Shown piece after piece: positions 7,062 through 15,492 of a stretch of DNA of 29,513 nt. The first letter of the stretch is position 1, and every line of letters begins with the position of its first letter. The DNA comes from Nitrospinaceae bacterium UBA3496 (GTDB taxonomy: Bacteria; UBA8248). The position numbers were made by a program, and so were the translations under genes. The stretch lies in contig DFQF01000085.1 in NCBI GenBank assembly GCA_002377645.1, positions 1 to 29,513 of the forward strand. Direction: 5' to 3'. The notes beneath the pieces were generated by a model that was given only the letters and a program-made list of their open reading frames with translations, had not been told where the DNA came from and made no database searches.

Positions 7062-7090
7062 TTGCAATTCCTCTCATTTTTCTCTATTTT
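7062..7090 (+). promoter_or_regulatory. Possible promoter for the Gld-like ABC operon
   Basis: TTGCAA (7062-7067) and TATTTT (7085-7090) are 17 bases apart in the 110-base gap before the ATPase gene. The match is moderate and the region is AT-rich, where chance matches are frequent. Confidence 0.3.
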
Positions 7091-7162
7091 TAGATGCTAT
7101 TTTCAACTAATTGCAAATATTGTTTGTTTTTTGAGTTTTAATTTTAATTTGAGGACGATGTT

Positions 7163-8119
7163 TTGATTAACGTTGATAATCTTTCGAAATTCTACGGAAA
7201 TGTAGAGGCTGTTCGTGGAATTTCTTTTGATGTAGAGGAAGGCGAGATTGTGGGTTTTCTTGGTCCTAATGGTGCCGGAAAATCTACTACCATGAAAATA
7301 TTGACTGGATATATGCCAGCTTCGTCAGGTTCAGCACACATTGCTGGCTTTGATGTTTCTCAAGATCCCTTGAATGTGCAGAAAAATCTTGGTTATCTTC
7401 CTGAGAATAACCCTCTTTACCCAGAAATGACGGTGAGCGCATACTTGGATTATTCAGCCTCAATCAAAGGATTGTCTTCTTCTGAGAAAAATAGTGCAAT
7501 TGGTTCTGTTATAGAGAAATGTGGTTTGGAGAATGTTCGGTCTAGAGTAATAGGACATCTCTCTAAAGGGTATAGGCAGAGAGTAGGTCTAGCGCAGGCG
7601 TTAGTAAATGATCCTCCAGTGATGTTGCTAGATGAGCCGACTTCAGGTTTAGACCCTGCTCAAATTGTTGAAATAAGAAATTTGATCAAGGAATTGAAAG
7701 GCAATAGAACTATAATGTTGAGTACACATATTTTGCCTGAAGTGAATATGGTTTGTGACAGAGTTGTAATTATCCATCAAGGAAGGCTAGCAGCAGCAGG
7801 AGAATTAGATGCCCTTGCTGATAGTATGAATGAGAAAAATAGAACATTTTTGTCCGTAGTTGGAGAAGAAGATAAATTTTCAGAAATTTTAAAAGGTATA
7901 GATGGAGTGGAAAATGTGCGTTTGAGAGGTATTAAAAATGGAGAGGTACACTATGAAGTAGATTCTGAAAAGGATCTTCGTGCAAATTTAGCATCTGTTG
8001 TATATGAGAAATCTGGGAAACTTACAGAGATACGAAAAGAAAGTATTACTTTGGAAGAAATTTTCGTAAAAATAGTAAGTGGTGAAACTGGTAGTATTGA
8101 GGAGAATGTCGATGAATAG
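7163..8119 (+). CDS. ABC transporter ATP-binding protein, GldA/NatA-like
   Basis: A 318-residue ATPase driving the ABC-2 type system encoded by the next three genes. Walker A is GPNGAGKST (34-42), the signature LSKGYRQRV (133-141), Walker B VMLLDEPTSGLDP (153-165), and the switch histidine lies in LSTHILPE. About 100 residues follow the nucleotide-binding core, as in GldA-type proteins. Start: TTG with GAGG eight bases upstream; an earlier ATG at 7158 is followed at once by a stop codon and cannot be the start. The stop codon overlaps the beginning of the permease gene, indicating coupling. Substrate is unknown. Confidence 0.92.
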   Translation: MINVDNLSKFYGNVEAVRGISFDVEEGEIVGFLGPNGAGKSTTMKILTGYMPASSGSAHIAGFDVSQDPLNVQKNLGYLPENNPLYPEMTVSAYLDYSASIKGLSSSEKNSAIGSVIEKCGLENVRSRVIGHLSKGYRQRVGLAQALVNDPPVMLLDEPTSGLDPAQIVEIRNLIKELKGNRTIMLSTHILPEVNMVCDRVVIIHQGRLAAAGELDALADSMNEKNRTFLSVVGEEDKFSEILKGIDGVENVRLRGIKNGEVHYEVDSEKDLRANLASVVYEKSGKLTEIRKESITLEEIFVKIVSGETGSIEENVDE

Positions 8120-8891
8120 TGTCTTGGTTGTATGCAAAAGAGAACTTTCAAGTTTCTTTTTTTCACCTATTGCTTATGTAGTTTTGGGTGTATGGAGTTT
8201 GTTTATGGGTGGTTTTTTCTCCAGTGCGTTTGCACAGTATGGAATGATATCGATGCAACTTTCTCGAAATCCCCAATTAGCTGCGCAATATAATATAACC
8301 CCTACATCGTGGATCCTCTCTCAGCAGGTTTTTGCTAGTGTGAGTGTAACTCTGTTGTTTATAACTCCTCTTCTTACAATGAAATTGTTTAGTGAAGAAA
8401 AAAAACAGGGGACTATGGAGATGCTCCTGACTTATCCTATTAAAGACACTCAAATTCTTTTAGGTAAGTTTCTTTCAGTAGTTTCTATTTATCTACTGAT
8501 GCTTTTAATTTTATTGATTTATCCTGTTCTATTAAGCACTTTTGTCAGAGTGGAGTGGTCAGTAATAGCGTCATCGTTCTTAGGAATTTTTCTAATGGGT
8601 TGTTCGTTTCTTTCGGTAGGTCTTTTGGCTAGTTCTTGGACGTCAAATCAAATCATAGCCGCGATGTCGGCGTTTATGATTTTGTTATTGAGTTTTATTG
8701 TTGAATTTCTTTCAGCATCCGCACCCGCGATAGTTTCGACAGTATTGCGTCAAATGTCTATTGGATTGCATTTGAAAAATTTTGTTGCGGGAATTATTGA
8801 TACAAGAGATATAATCTTTTTCTTGAGTTTGATTTTTATCTGTTTATTTCTTTCGCTAAGGTCACTAGAATCTCATCGGTGGAGGGGGTAA
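8112..8891 (+). CDS. ABC-2 type permease, GldF-like
   Basis: A membrane protein of about 259 residues with six hydrophobic helices. It starts MNSVLVVCKRELSSFFFSPI, the typical cytosolic amphipathic start of GldF/NosY-like permeases. A conserved segment MKLFSEEKKQGTMEMLLTYP, the coupling region, follows the second helix. The start at 8112 is chosen because GAGGAG lies seven bases upstream; two other in-frame ATGs (8079, 8106) are worse placed. It overlaps the ATPase gene by eight bases and is followed three bases later by the GldG-like gene. It would form the membrane channel or extruder of the complex. Confidence 0.9.
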   Translation: MNSVLVVCKRELSSFFFSPIAYVVLGVWSLFMGGFFSSAFAQYGMISMQLSRNPQLAAQYNITPTSWILSQQVFASVSVTLLFITPLLTMKLFSEEKKQGTMEMLLTYPIKDTQILLGKFLSVVSIYLLMLLILLIYPVLLSTFVRVEWSVIASSFLGIFLMGCSFLSVGLLASSWTSNQIIAAMSAFMILLLSFIVEFLSASAPAIVSTVLRQMSIGLHLKNFVAGIIDTRDIIFFLSLIFICLFLSLRSLESHRWRG

Positions 8892-8894
8892 ATC

Positions 8895-10538
8895 TTGGCA
8901 AGTCAATCACTGTATATTTTTATAGCCTCAGCTTTTTTTCTTGTTCTTACCATAACCGGTTGGGCAGGCAGAGATCTTTTTGAAGGCGTTTCTTACTGGG
9001 TTTATGTAACCGGTTTCTTAGGTGTTATACTTTTTGTTGTTGCGTTATGGTCATCTAGCTCGGAATTGAAGAAAGGTTTTAGCCAAAGATCAACTAAGTC
9101 AGGAATACAAGTAACCATAATGTGTTTCGTGGTTGTTTCCCTGATTTTTGTTTTAAATCTCTTCTCTTTTAAACATTTTCATATTTGGGATATTACTCCA
9201 GGTAAGTTTCATAGTCTTTCTAGTAAAACAGTAAAAGTTTTGAAAAAACTAGATAGAGAAAAAGTCAGCATTGAACTTATTGCTTTTATTAAAAAATTAC
9301 GACAGCCTTCTATAAAAGAGGCTTTGGAAAGGTACACTAGGCATACAAGTCAAGTTAGTTTTAAATTTATTGACCTAGATGCGAATCCAACAGTTGCAAA
9401 ATTGTATGATGTCGAACATTACGGCACTATTGTTGTGGTCCATAGATTTCCCAATAAAATACCTTCAGCAAAATTAAAGTCCAAAGTTGGTAAAGGAAAA
9501 ATGCCTTTATCTAAAAATTTCAGATCAGAAAAAATATATTCCTTGTCGGAAAATGCAATTGTTAACGCTATATTAAAAACAGTTCAGACAGAACAGAAAA
9601 AAGTATATTTTTTGACTGGTCATGGCGAAAGACTTTTTGCTGGAGGAAAAAGTCGTAAAAACTTATTTGCGCTCGCAAATTTCCTTAGGGGAGATAATTA
9701 CAAAACAGAGCCTTTGTTACTTGTAAGAGAGAAGGCAGTTCCGAAAGATGCTAGAATTTTAGTAATTGCAGATCCTAAAAAAGATCTTACCTCTATCGAA
9801 TCTAAATTCTTAAAAGATTATATGGATAAGGGGGGTAGACTTTTAGTTTTCTTAGAGCCGAATTTCGGAATGAATGAGAATTCCTTTGAAAATCTTTATT
9901 CGCTATTAAATAAATATGGATTTAAAACCCCAAAATCATATGTGATAGATCCCCAGGCAGTTAGGTTTGCAATGGTTGGTGGGAATGCTCTAACTCCTTT
10001 TGTTGCTAGTTACGGTATTCATGAAATTACAAAAAGTTTAAAAGGATTGGCAACAGTTTTTCCTACCTCAAGAATAGTTAATTTTAAAGCAGACCCTAAA
10101 ATTGGCTTAAAGGGTGAGGAACTAGTCAAAACTGGCAAAGGAAGTTTCTGGGTCCCAAAGGTAGAGGTGAGTGATAAAGAGTTGTCCTATGATGAGAAAA
10201 GCATTAATTCTGGTCCTGTTACACTTGGTGCTGCAGCCTCCTTCCAATCTAAAATTAACAAAAAAGAAGCAAGAATGGTTGTTTATGGAGATGTGGATTT
10301 TGCAACCGATGGATATATTCGTATGCAAGGAAATTCAAATTTAGTCTTAAATTCAATGAACTGGTTAGGTGGAGAGAAAGATTTGATTTCTATAAGACCT
10401 AAAACTAGAACGGGTGATCCATTGCTAATTGAAGGAAATGAAGGATCTTATGTATGGATATTAACGTTTCTTGTTATCCCGATTTTTATCATTTTGATTG
10501 GAACTGCCGTTTATGTAAGTAGAAGAAGGTTAAGATAA
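8895..10538 (+). CDS. GldG-like ABC transporter auxiliary protein
   Basis: A 547-residue membrane-anchored protein. Helices are predicted at about 5-22, 33-52 and 73-91, then a large extracytoplasmic part and a final helix at about 519-540 with a basic tail. After helix 3 it has HIWDITPGKFHSLSSKTV, and later KVYFLTGHGERL and ILVIADPKKD...FLKDYMDKGGRLLVFLEP, typical of the GldG/ABC-auxiliary domain (PF09822-like), a Rossmann-like fold related to glutamine amidotransferases but without catalytic residues. The start is TTG with GGAGGGGG seven bases upstream. GldG works with GldA and GldF in Bacteroidetes gliding; in other bacteria such sets have no known role. It precedes a DUF4340 gene by 15 bases. 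Confidence 0.88.
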   Translation: MASQSLYIFIASAFFLVLTITGWAGRDLFEGVSYWVYVTGFLGVILFVVALWSSSSELKKGFSQRSTKSGIQVTIMCFVVVSLIFVLNLFSFKHFHIWDITPGKFHSLSSKTVKVLKKLDREKVSIELIAFIKKLRQPSIKEALERYTRHTSQVSFKFIDLDANPTVAKLYDVEHYGTIVVVHRFPNKIPSAKLKSKVGKGKMPLSKNFRSEKIYSLSENAIVNAILKTVQTEQKKVYFLTGHGERLFAGGKSRKNLFALANFLRGDNYKTEPLLLVREKAVPKDARILVIADPKKDLTSIESKFLKDYMDKGGRLLVFLEPNFGMNENSFENLYSLLNKYGFKTPKSYVIDPQAVRFAMVGGNALTPFVASYGIHEITKSLKGLATVFPTSRIVNFKADPKIGLKGEELVKTGKGSFWVPKVEVSDKELSYDEKSINSGPVTLGAAASFQSKINKKEARMVVYGDVDFATDGYIRMQGNSNLVLNSMNWLGGEKDLISIRPKTRTGDPLLIEGNEGSYVWILTFLVIPIFIILIGTAVYVSRRRLR

Positions 10539-10553
10539 AAGAAGGCGTCTAAG

Positions 10554-12437
10554 GTGAATGGCAAGAAAAATTTATTCCTATTACTTATCCTGGTAGTCCT
10601 ATCTTCAGCCTACTATCTATATGATGTTAAATGGGCAAAAGAAGTTCAAAAGAAAAAAGAAATCAGCCTTAAATTAATCGGTTCTAATGAAACTTCAAAT
10701 CTAGAAAGGCTCTCTTTTTACGGTAAAAACAACAAATATGTATTAAAACGTAATGGGAAAGGTTTTTCTATAATTAAACCTATTGTTGCCAGCGTTGATG
10801 AAGACGTTTTGGATAAAATGTTGAAAGTGGTTGCTCAGATTAAAGAACAAAGACGAATCGGAAAAGTGGACTCTCTTAAAGAATTTGGACTTAGCGATAC
10901 CAAACAACTTTTGTCAATGAATTTCAAAAATTCTAAAAATATAGTTTTGAAATTAGGAAATAAAAATCCTACAAAAAAATTTAGATATGTTTTGCTTGGC
11001 AATGGAGAAGTAGCAACTGTAGATATTGCAGTTTTGAAAAAATTTGACAAGAAAATCTTTGATATCAGAGACAAATATCTCATAACTACAATTCCAGCTG
11101 ATGCAAATAAAGTCAGTGCATTCTCTAGGGGGATGAAAAAAATCTTTGATGCTACAAGGAATGAAAAAAACAAAGACAAATGGAATTTGATTTATCCACT
11201 CAATGAAGAATCAGATGCAGTAGAAACAGAAGGAGTGGTCTCGACTTTACGCTGGGATCAGGTTGCTCGATTTGTCGAAGAGGATCCAAAAGATTTGTCT
11301 AAATACGGATTGGATAATCCTAAGTATATCTACCATGTTTTTAAAGACAGAGCTTCAAAAAAACCAGATGACGGAGTGATCGTAGGTGAGAGAGAGATTA
11401 GTTTTGCTCCTCTGAATGCAAAGGATCCCAAGGCAAAGAAGAAGAAAGAAATATTATTCTATGCGAGAAGGCTTAGTGGTGGGCCTGTTTTTTTGATGAA
11501 AGAACATACCATGAATAATTTGCCCAAGGACACATTCAAGATAAGAAAGAAAACTCTGATTGATTATGATGTAGATCATGTTACGCGCATACGTTTTTCT
11601 TGGGATGGAAATACATTCGATTCAATTAGAAAATCAAAAAAAGAATGGGATGTATCAGTAGAATCTTCTGCTGGGACAAGGACAGTTAAGTTTAAGGGAA
11701 GGCATAAGCATATTGATGATTTGCTATGGGATATAAAGTGGTCTAATTCTGCAGGTTATATTGATAATCCTAAAAAAAATCTTTCAGATTATGGACTGGA
11801 ATCGAAAGATGTTAGGAAATTCGATGTTTATATTAAGAAGAAAAAAGAGGACAAAGAAACTCTCCATACTTTTATAATAAGTAAATTATTGGATGGAAAG
11901 AAAGCCTATGGAAAATTTGTCGGACAAGAAAGAATTTTTATGTTGAAAAAGAAAGATTACGAAAAAATAACCAGAAGAACTAAATACTTCAGAGATAGAA
12001 GACTTATAGTATTTGATAGTATAGAGAAAATCCAGAAATTAATTGTGGCATATCCAGACGGAAAGAAAATGATTCTTAGAAGACCTCTCGCAGGTCTTTT
12101 TGGGGGAACTGACAAAAACTCTTGGGAGTTTACAAATTTGAAAGAAAAAAAGGTGAACGTTGCGGAAGTAGACGGTTTCTTGAATAGATTGAAAGATTTG
12201 GAATATGAGGAGTCTGATATAGGAAAGAACGAATATGACTTTGATAATTACCGTATGACGGTTACTTTGTATGGGAAAAATGAAAATAAACTTCGAACGA
12301 TTATTTTTGCTAAAAGCAAAAATAAAGATTACTTGATAGCAAGAAGAGGGTTTTCTAAAACGGAAGTTCTTCCAGTTAAGAGGCGTTACAACGAATCAAG
12401 ATTTCCTAAGACAATAAAAGACTGGATCAAAGAATAG
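10554..12437 (+). CDS. DUF4340 domain protein of the Gld-like ABC system
   Basis: A 627-residue protein with an N-terminal membrane anchor (residues 5-22, NLFLLLILVVLSSAYYLYDV) and a very Lys-rich, beta-strand-rich extracytoplasmic remainder. Similar units recur: 'LKEFGLSDTKQLLSMNF', 'LSKYGLDNPKYIYHVF' and 'LSDYGLESKDVRKFDVYI', each followed by a strand such as VLKLGN or VIVGE. This repeated 'L-x-x-(Y/F)-GL' pattern is the hallmark of DUF4340. Start GTG with GAAGG eight bases upstream. It is the last gene of the four-gene ABC operon, as seen for this family in many genomes, and a terminator hairpin overlaps its stop codon. Function is unknown; a periplasmic scaffold for the ABC complex is a fair inference. 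Confidence 0.87.
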   Translation: MNGKKNLFLLLILVVLSSAYYLYDVKWAKEVQKKKEISLKLIGSNETSNLERLSFYGKNNKYVLKRNGKGFSIIKPIVASVDEDVLDKMLKVVAQIKEQRRIGKVDSLKEFGLSDTKQLLSMNFKNSKNIVLKLGNKNPTKKFRYVLLGNGEVATVDIAVLKKFDKKIFDIRDKYLITTIPADANKVSAFSRGMKKIFDATRNEKNKDKWNLIYPLNEESDAVETEGVVSTLRWDQVARFVEEDPKDLSKYGLDNPKYIYHVFKDRASKKPDDGVIVGEREISFAPLNAKDPKAKKKKEILFYARRLSGGPVFLMKEHTMNNLPKDTFKIRKKTLIDYDVDHVTRIRFSWDGNTFDSIRKSKKEWDVSVESSAGTRTVKFKGRHKHIDDLLWDIKWSNSAGYIDNPKKNLSDYGLESKDVRKFDVYIKKKKEDKETLHTFIISKLLDGKKAYGKFVGQERIFMLKKKDYEKITRRTKYFRDRRLIVFDSIEKIQKLIVAYPDGKKMILRRPLAGLFGGTDKNSWEFTNLKEKKVNVAEVDGFLNRLKDLEYEESDIGKNEYDFDNYRMTVTLYGKNENKLRTIIFAKSKNKDYLIARRGFSKTEVLPVKRRYNESRFPKTIKDWIKE

Positions 12438-12464
12438 ATTTGACTATATTCTTTGTTCTCTTTT
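12428..12464 (+). terminator. Terminator of the Gld-like ABC operon
   Basis: CAAAGAATA (12428-12436), a 10-base loop and TATTCTTTG (12447-12455) form a perfect 9-bp stem, followed by TTCTCTTTT. The stem includes the last codons and stop of the DUF4340 gene. The T-run is interrupted by C, so termination may be incomplete. Confidence 0.6.
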
Positions 12465-12514
12465 AAATATGAATATCTGTAATGCAAATAAATACAATAG
12501 CATAGAAGAAAAAG

Positions 12515-13075
12515 TTAATGATCTAAATTAGGGAAACTTTTGTGTTGAGTTACTCTGTTCATTTGCTCTTGATGTAGGTAATCGTGGATTCCTGAATAGT
12601 ATATACGTTCATAAATATTTAAAGCGCCGTATTTTGGTCTGGGATTTGGTACTAGAGAAGATAAATCTATTTCACGAAAAGAAATGAGACATTCATGTAT
12701 AGCCATTTTCGATGGATAAAGTTCCCTTATCATCTGTTGTAAATCAGATCTTCCTCTTGGCAGTAAAGATTCTGGGGATGGTACAAATCCTTGTTCTCTT
12801 TTTCTCAAGGCTTCTAAAGACATTTTTTCTTTATTTTCTAATTTCGTAATCCAATTTCCTGTCTTTTCTGCTTCATTCAGAACTTCTAAGGCAGATTTCC
12901 TAAAAAATACATCTACTAAAAGGGTATGCTCAATACCTTCTATTATGCTCCATTCATTATCAGGTGGTTCCCAGATTGCTTGTTCTTTAGAAAATGTATT
13001 GACGTAAGTAATGAAATTGTCTCTATCTTTAAAAGCGGATTCAAAGGCTTTATCGAATTGTTCAGTTGGATTCAT
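12515..13075 (-). CDS. DinB-superfamily protein
   Basis: A 186-residue protein likely to be a four-helix bundle of the DinB/YfiT type. His50 in IIEGIEHTLLVD and the pair His164/His168 in SGIHDYLHQEQM form the usual metal-binding triad of the family, and the helix with W35 in AIWEPPDNEWSI is typical of DinB_2 proteins. Known members include thiol transferases and damage-inducible proteins of unknown role; nothing here identifies a substrate. It is transcribed alone, convergent to the DUF4340 gene and divergent from the first DMT transporter. Confidence 0.8.
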   Translation of the reverse strand: MNPTEQFDKAFESAFKDRDNFITYVNTFSKEQAIWEPPDNEWSIIEGIEHTLLVDVFFRKSALEVLNEAEKTGNWITKLENKEKMSLEALRKREQGFVPSPESLLPRGRSDLQQMIRELYPSKMAIHECLISFREIDLSSLVPNPRPKYGALNIYERIYYSGIHDYLHQEQMNRVTQHKSFPNLDH

Positions 13076-13236
13076 TTGTTTTCTTATTTTAGAAGGAAAG
13101 AATTATTCTATATTGTGGGATTTTAGATAATTTGAACTGAAACATCAATTGTAAAAATTGTCTAAATGAAATGGGTTAAACCATAGAGTAATGTTAAAAT
13201 GATTTCTTTCTCAATTCCACTTTATTCTTTAGGCAT

Positions 13237-14118
13237 ATGACAGATCTTACTCTCACAGGTATTTTTTCCATTTTAACTGCTATTTCCACCGGCACATTCT
13301 CTATAATTGTGAGGCAGGGAAGACATCACGGCAATGCTTATACAGGAGTTCTGATTGGATTGATCATAAGTATTCCTGTGCTTGCATTTCTAACTTATAT
13401 TAATTGGCAAGCTCATTGGTGGAATTTGAAAGCACTATTTTTACTTTCCATAGCTGGATTTCTTGGTCCAGCAGTTGGAAGAGTACTTTATTTTTCAGGA
13501 ATACATTATCTGGGTGTATCCCGTGCTATGCCTCTTACTTCCACGATGCCTCTTTTTGCATCTATTTTTGGAGTTTTACTCTTAGGCGAAAGGCCTGGAC
13601 CATTTATATGGCTTGGTACAATGATGATAGTTACTGGTTGTATTTCGATTACATATAAGAAAGACAATGATAGTAGTTGGAATAGAAATTATATTTGGAT
13701 TCCTTTTCTTGCTGTTTTATCTTTGTCTTTATCTCACGTATTTAGAAAAACGGGTGTTAGGGTAGTAGACTCTCCGTTGTTGGCAATTACAATTATGAGT
13801 GTTTCGGGGTTCTTCTTTCTAGTTCTTTTTTCGCGTTTTTTTCCTCAGCCACAGAGACCAAACTTGAAAAGTATCCAAGCTTGGAAATTTTATACTTTCT
13901 CAGGTCTTCTTAACACCGCTTCTGTTTTTTTTCATTTTGTGGGTCTAAACTATGGAGACCTTTCAATAGTAACTCCACTTTCTTCAATGGCGCCTTTATT
14001 TGCGCTTCTTTTTAGTAGGATCTTTTTTAAAGATGAAGAAAAAATCACCCTTTTGATTTTGATAGGTACTTTGTTGATTGTTCTTGGCGGAACAATTATT
14101 TCGTGGCGGATTTTCTAA
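13237..14118 (+). CDS. EamA-family (DMT superfamily) transporter 1
   Basis: A 293-residue inner-membrane protein with about ten hydrophobic helices in two five-helix EamA repeats. The N-terminal repeat ends with LLLGERPGPFIWLGTMMIVTGC, and the C-terminal repeat ends with [15 protein letters not shown]. Typical members export amino acids, sugars or metabolites; the substrate here is unknown. It is a clear paralogue of the next gene: both share G-(x)-GR-L-x-F-x-GIHHLGVSRA, LGERPGP-x-IW-x-GT, SWNR-x-YIW, RPNL-x-x-x-x-AW and GD-x-SI. The gap to the next gene is 21 bases. It starts at an ATG with only a weak Shine-Dalgarno. The 161 bases upstream hold no clear promoter. Confidence 0.9.
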   Translation: MTDLTLTGIFSILTAISTGTFSIIVRQGRHHGNAYTGVLIGLIISIPVLAFLTYINWQAHWWNLKALFLLSIAGFLGPAVGRVLYFSGIHYLGVSRAMPLTSTMPLFASIFGVLLLGERPGPFIWLGTMMIVTGCISITYKKDNDSSWNRNYIWIPFLAVLSLSLSHVFRKTGVRVVDSPLLAITIMSVSGFFFLVLFSRFFPQPQRPNLKSIQAWKFYTFSGLLNTASVFFHFVGLNYGDLSIVTPLSSMAPLFALLFSRIFFKDEEKITLLILIGTLLIVLGGTIISWRIF

Positions 14119-14139
14119 CTCTATTGTTCGGATGATTTG

Positions 14140-15024
14140 ATGATGATTGATCAAACTACAGCTTGTATTTTTGCTTTTTGCGCAGCTATTGGAGCAGCGA
14201 CATTTAGTATTATCATCCGAATGGGTCAGAGATATGCGAATGCAACATCCGGTGTGGTAATTGGATTAATTGTAAGCGTTCCTTTCTTGCTGATACTTGT
14301 TCTTCTTTTTTCCGACTTACGTCTTATAAATAGAACTGCAGTACTTTGTTTTTTTGTGTCAGGTCTATTAGGTCCTTGTCTTGGACGGCTTTTTATTTTT
14401 TATGGTATTCATCACCTTGGGGTTTCTAGAGCCGTTCCATTGAAATCGATCCAACCCCTTGTAGCTGCGATTATGGCATATATGATTCTTGGAGAAAGAC
14501 CGGGACCACTGATTTGGATGGGAACTTTAATGATTGTTGGAGGATGTGCCTTATTTTCAATCAAAAAAAGCGGAGATATTTCTTGGAATAGGCGTTATAT
14601 CTGGTTGCCGATGGCAGCTGTTTTCTCATTTGCAGCTGGAGCTATAGTACGTAAGATAGGACTAGGAATATTATTTTCTCCTTTAATCGGTGTTACGATT
14701 ACTACAATTTCTGGACTCATTTTTATCCTGAGTTTTTCTTTTGCTCTGCCTAAAAATTATAGGCCAAACTTAACTTGGGGTAAGGCTTGGTATTATTATG
14801 GAATTTGCGGTCTAGTTAATACTGGCACTTTTATACTTAGTTTTCATGCTGTTATGAGAGGAGATATAAGTATTACCCAGCCTATAGCCTCAACTTCGCC
14901 TTTTTTTGCTTTGATACTAAGTCATCTTTTGCTTCGTGATATTGAAAAAGTTACGATGCCTATCGTGATTGGCACCTTCTTAACTGTAGGTGGAGCATTG
15001 CTTGTGAGTTGGAAATTTTTCTAA
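14140..15024 (+). CDS. EamA-family (DMT superfamily) transporter 2
   Basis: A membrane protein of about 294 residues with ten predicted helices and two EamA repeats, paralogous along its whole length to the preceding gene. Shared landmarks are GLLGPCLGRLFIFYGIHHLG, GVSRAVPLKS, LGERPGPLIWMGTLMIVGGC, ISWNRRYIWLP, RKIG, and a C-terminal IGTFLTVGGALLVSWKFF. The start is uncertain: TTG at 14137 or ATG at 14140 or 14143; I chose 14140. It probably shares the transcript of transporter 1. The two proteins could form a heteromer, as paired small DMT proteins do, though each is already a full two-repeat unit. It ends five bases from the convergent PPOX gene. Confidence 0.9.
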   Translation: MMIDQTTACIFAFCAAIGAATFSIIIRMGQRYANATSGVVIGLIVSVPFLLILVLLFSDLRLINRTAVLCFFVSGLLGPCLGRLFIFYGIHHLGVSRAVPLKSIQPLVAAIMAYMILGERPGPLIWMGTLMIVGGCALFSIKKSGDISWNRRYIWLPMAAVFSFAAGAIVRKIGLGILFSPLIGVTITTISGLIFILSFSFALPKNYRPNLTWGKAWYYYGICGLVNTGTFILSFHAVMRGDISITQPIASTSPFFALILSHLLLRDIEKVTMPIVIGTFLTVGGALLVSWKFF

Positions 15025-15029
15025 GAAAT

Positions 15030-15479
15030 TTAGAGTTTTACTGAACCAGATAATTTTCTGCGTTGATCCCACCATTTCCACTTCTTTGGTTCGATTGTAA
15101 CACGAACTCTAATTCCTTCCACTTTAGGTGATTTAACCCATTCTTTCCACATCTCAGGTCCGTAAAAATGATCTACTAGTATTTTTTGTCCCTCGTGGTC
15201 ACTTTGCATTTCTTGTGAAAGATGTGCGATTCCCGATGCAGTTACAGCTCTGAAAGGATGAGAGTCATCATCAACACAAATTGAAACTTTGGGGTTTCTG
15301 CGTAGATTTTTTATAGTGAGTGTATAGGTTTTGGTATTGAAGTAAAAAGTGCCTTTGTCAGGGAAGAAAAGATATACTACAGGAACGATATGTGGAGAAT
15401 CATCTTGATTTATTGAAGAGACACGAGCAATTCTAGGTTCTGTTAGAAAATGATCCATCTCGGTCGGTCGATTATTCAT
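15030..15479 (-). CDS. Pyridoxamine 5'-phosphate oxidase-like flavin-binding protein
   Basis: A protein of about 149 residues with the split-barrel PPOX fold. MDHFLTEPRIARVSSINQDD, SPHIVPVVYLFF and FYFNTKTYTLTIKNLRRNPK match the start of F420/FMN-binding PPOX proteins (class with Rv1155-like members), and ISFCV-like VSICVDDDS with FRAVTASGIA follows. The conserved NL-(R)-x-NP-(K)-V segment is intact. Start: ATG at 15479, with AGAAGGAG seven bases upstream just after the pcm stop codon; an upstream in-frame ATG at 15509 has no such signal and would overlap pcm. Substrate and cofactor (FMN, F420 or haem) cannot be decided. It lies at the end of the surE-pcm operon. Confidence 0.83.
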   Translation of the reverse strand: MNNRPTEMDHFLTEPRIARVSSINQDDSPHIVPVVYLFFPDKGTFYFNTKTYTLTIKNLRRNPKVSICVDDDSHPFRAVTASGIAHLSQEMQSDHEGQKILVDHFYGPEMWKEWVKSPKVEGIRVRVTIEPKKWKWWDQRRKLSGSVKL

Positions 15480-15492
15480 ATGAGTTCTCCTT

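Noticed and set aside
8079..8111. Earlier start for the ABC-2 permease
   Set aside because: It would add 11 unlikely residues and overlap the ATPase gene by 41 bases; the ATG at 8112 has GAGGAG at the right distance.
13130..13236. Promoter before the first DMT transporter
   Set aside because: Several TTG-like boxes exist, but none has a good -10 box at 16-18 bases.
15005..15045. AT-rich hairpin between the convergent DMT and PPOX genes
   Set aside because: Stem of AAATTT type only, self-complementary by composition; no T-run suited to either strand.
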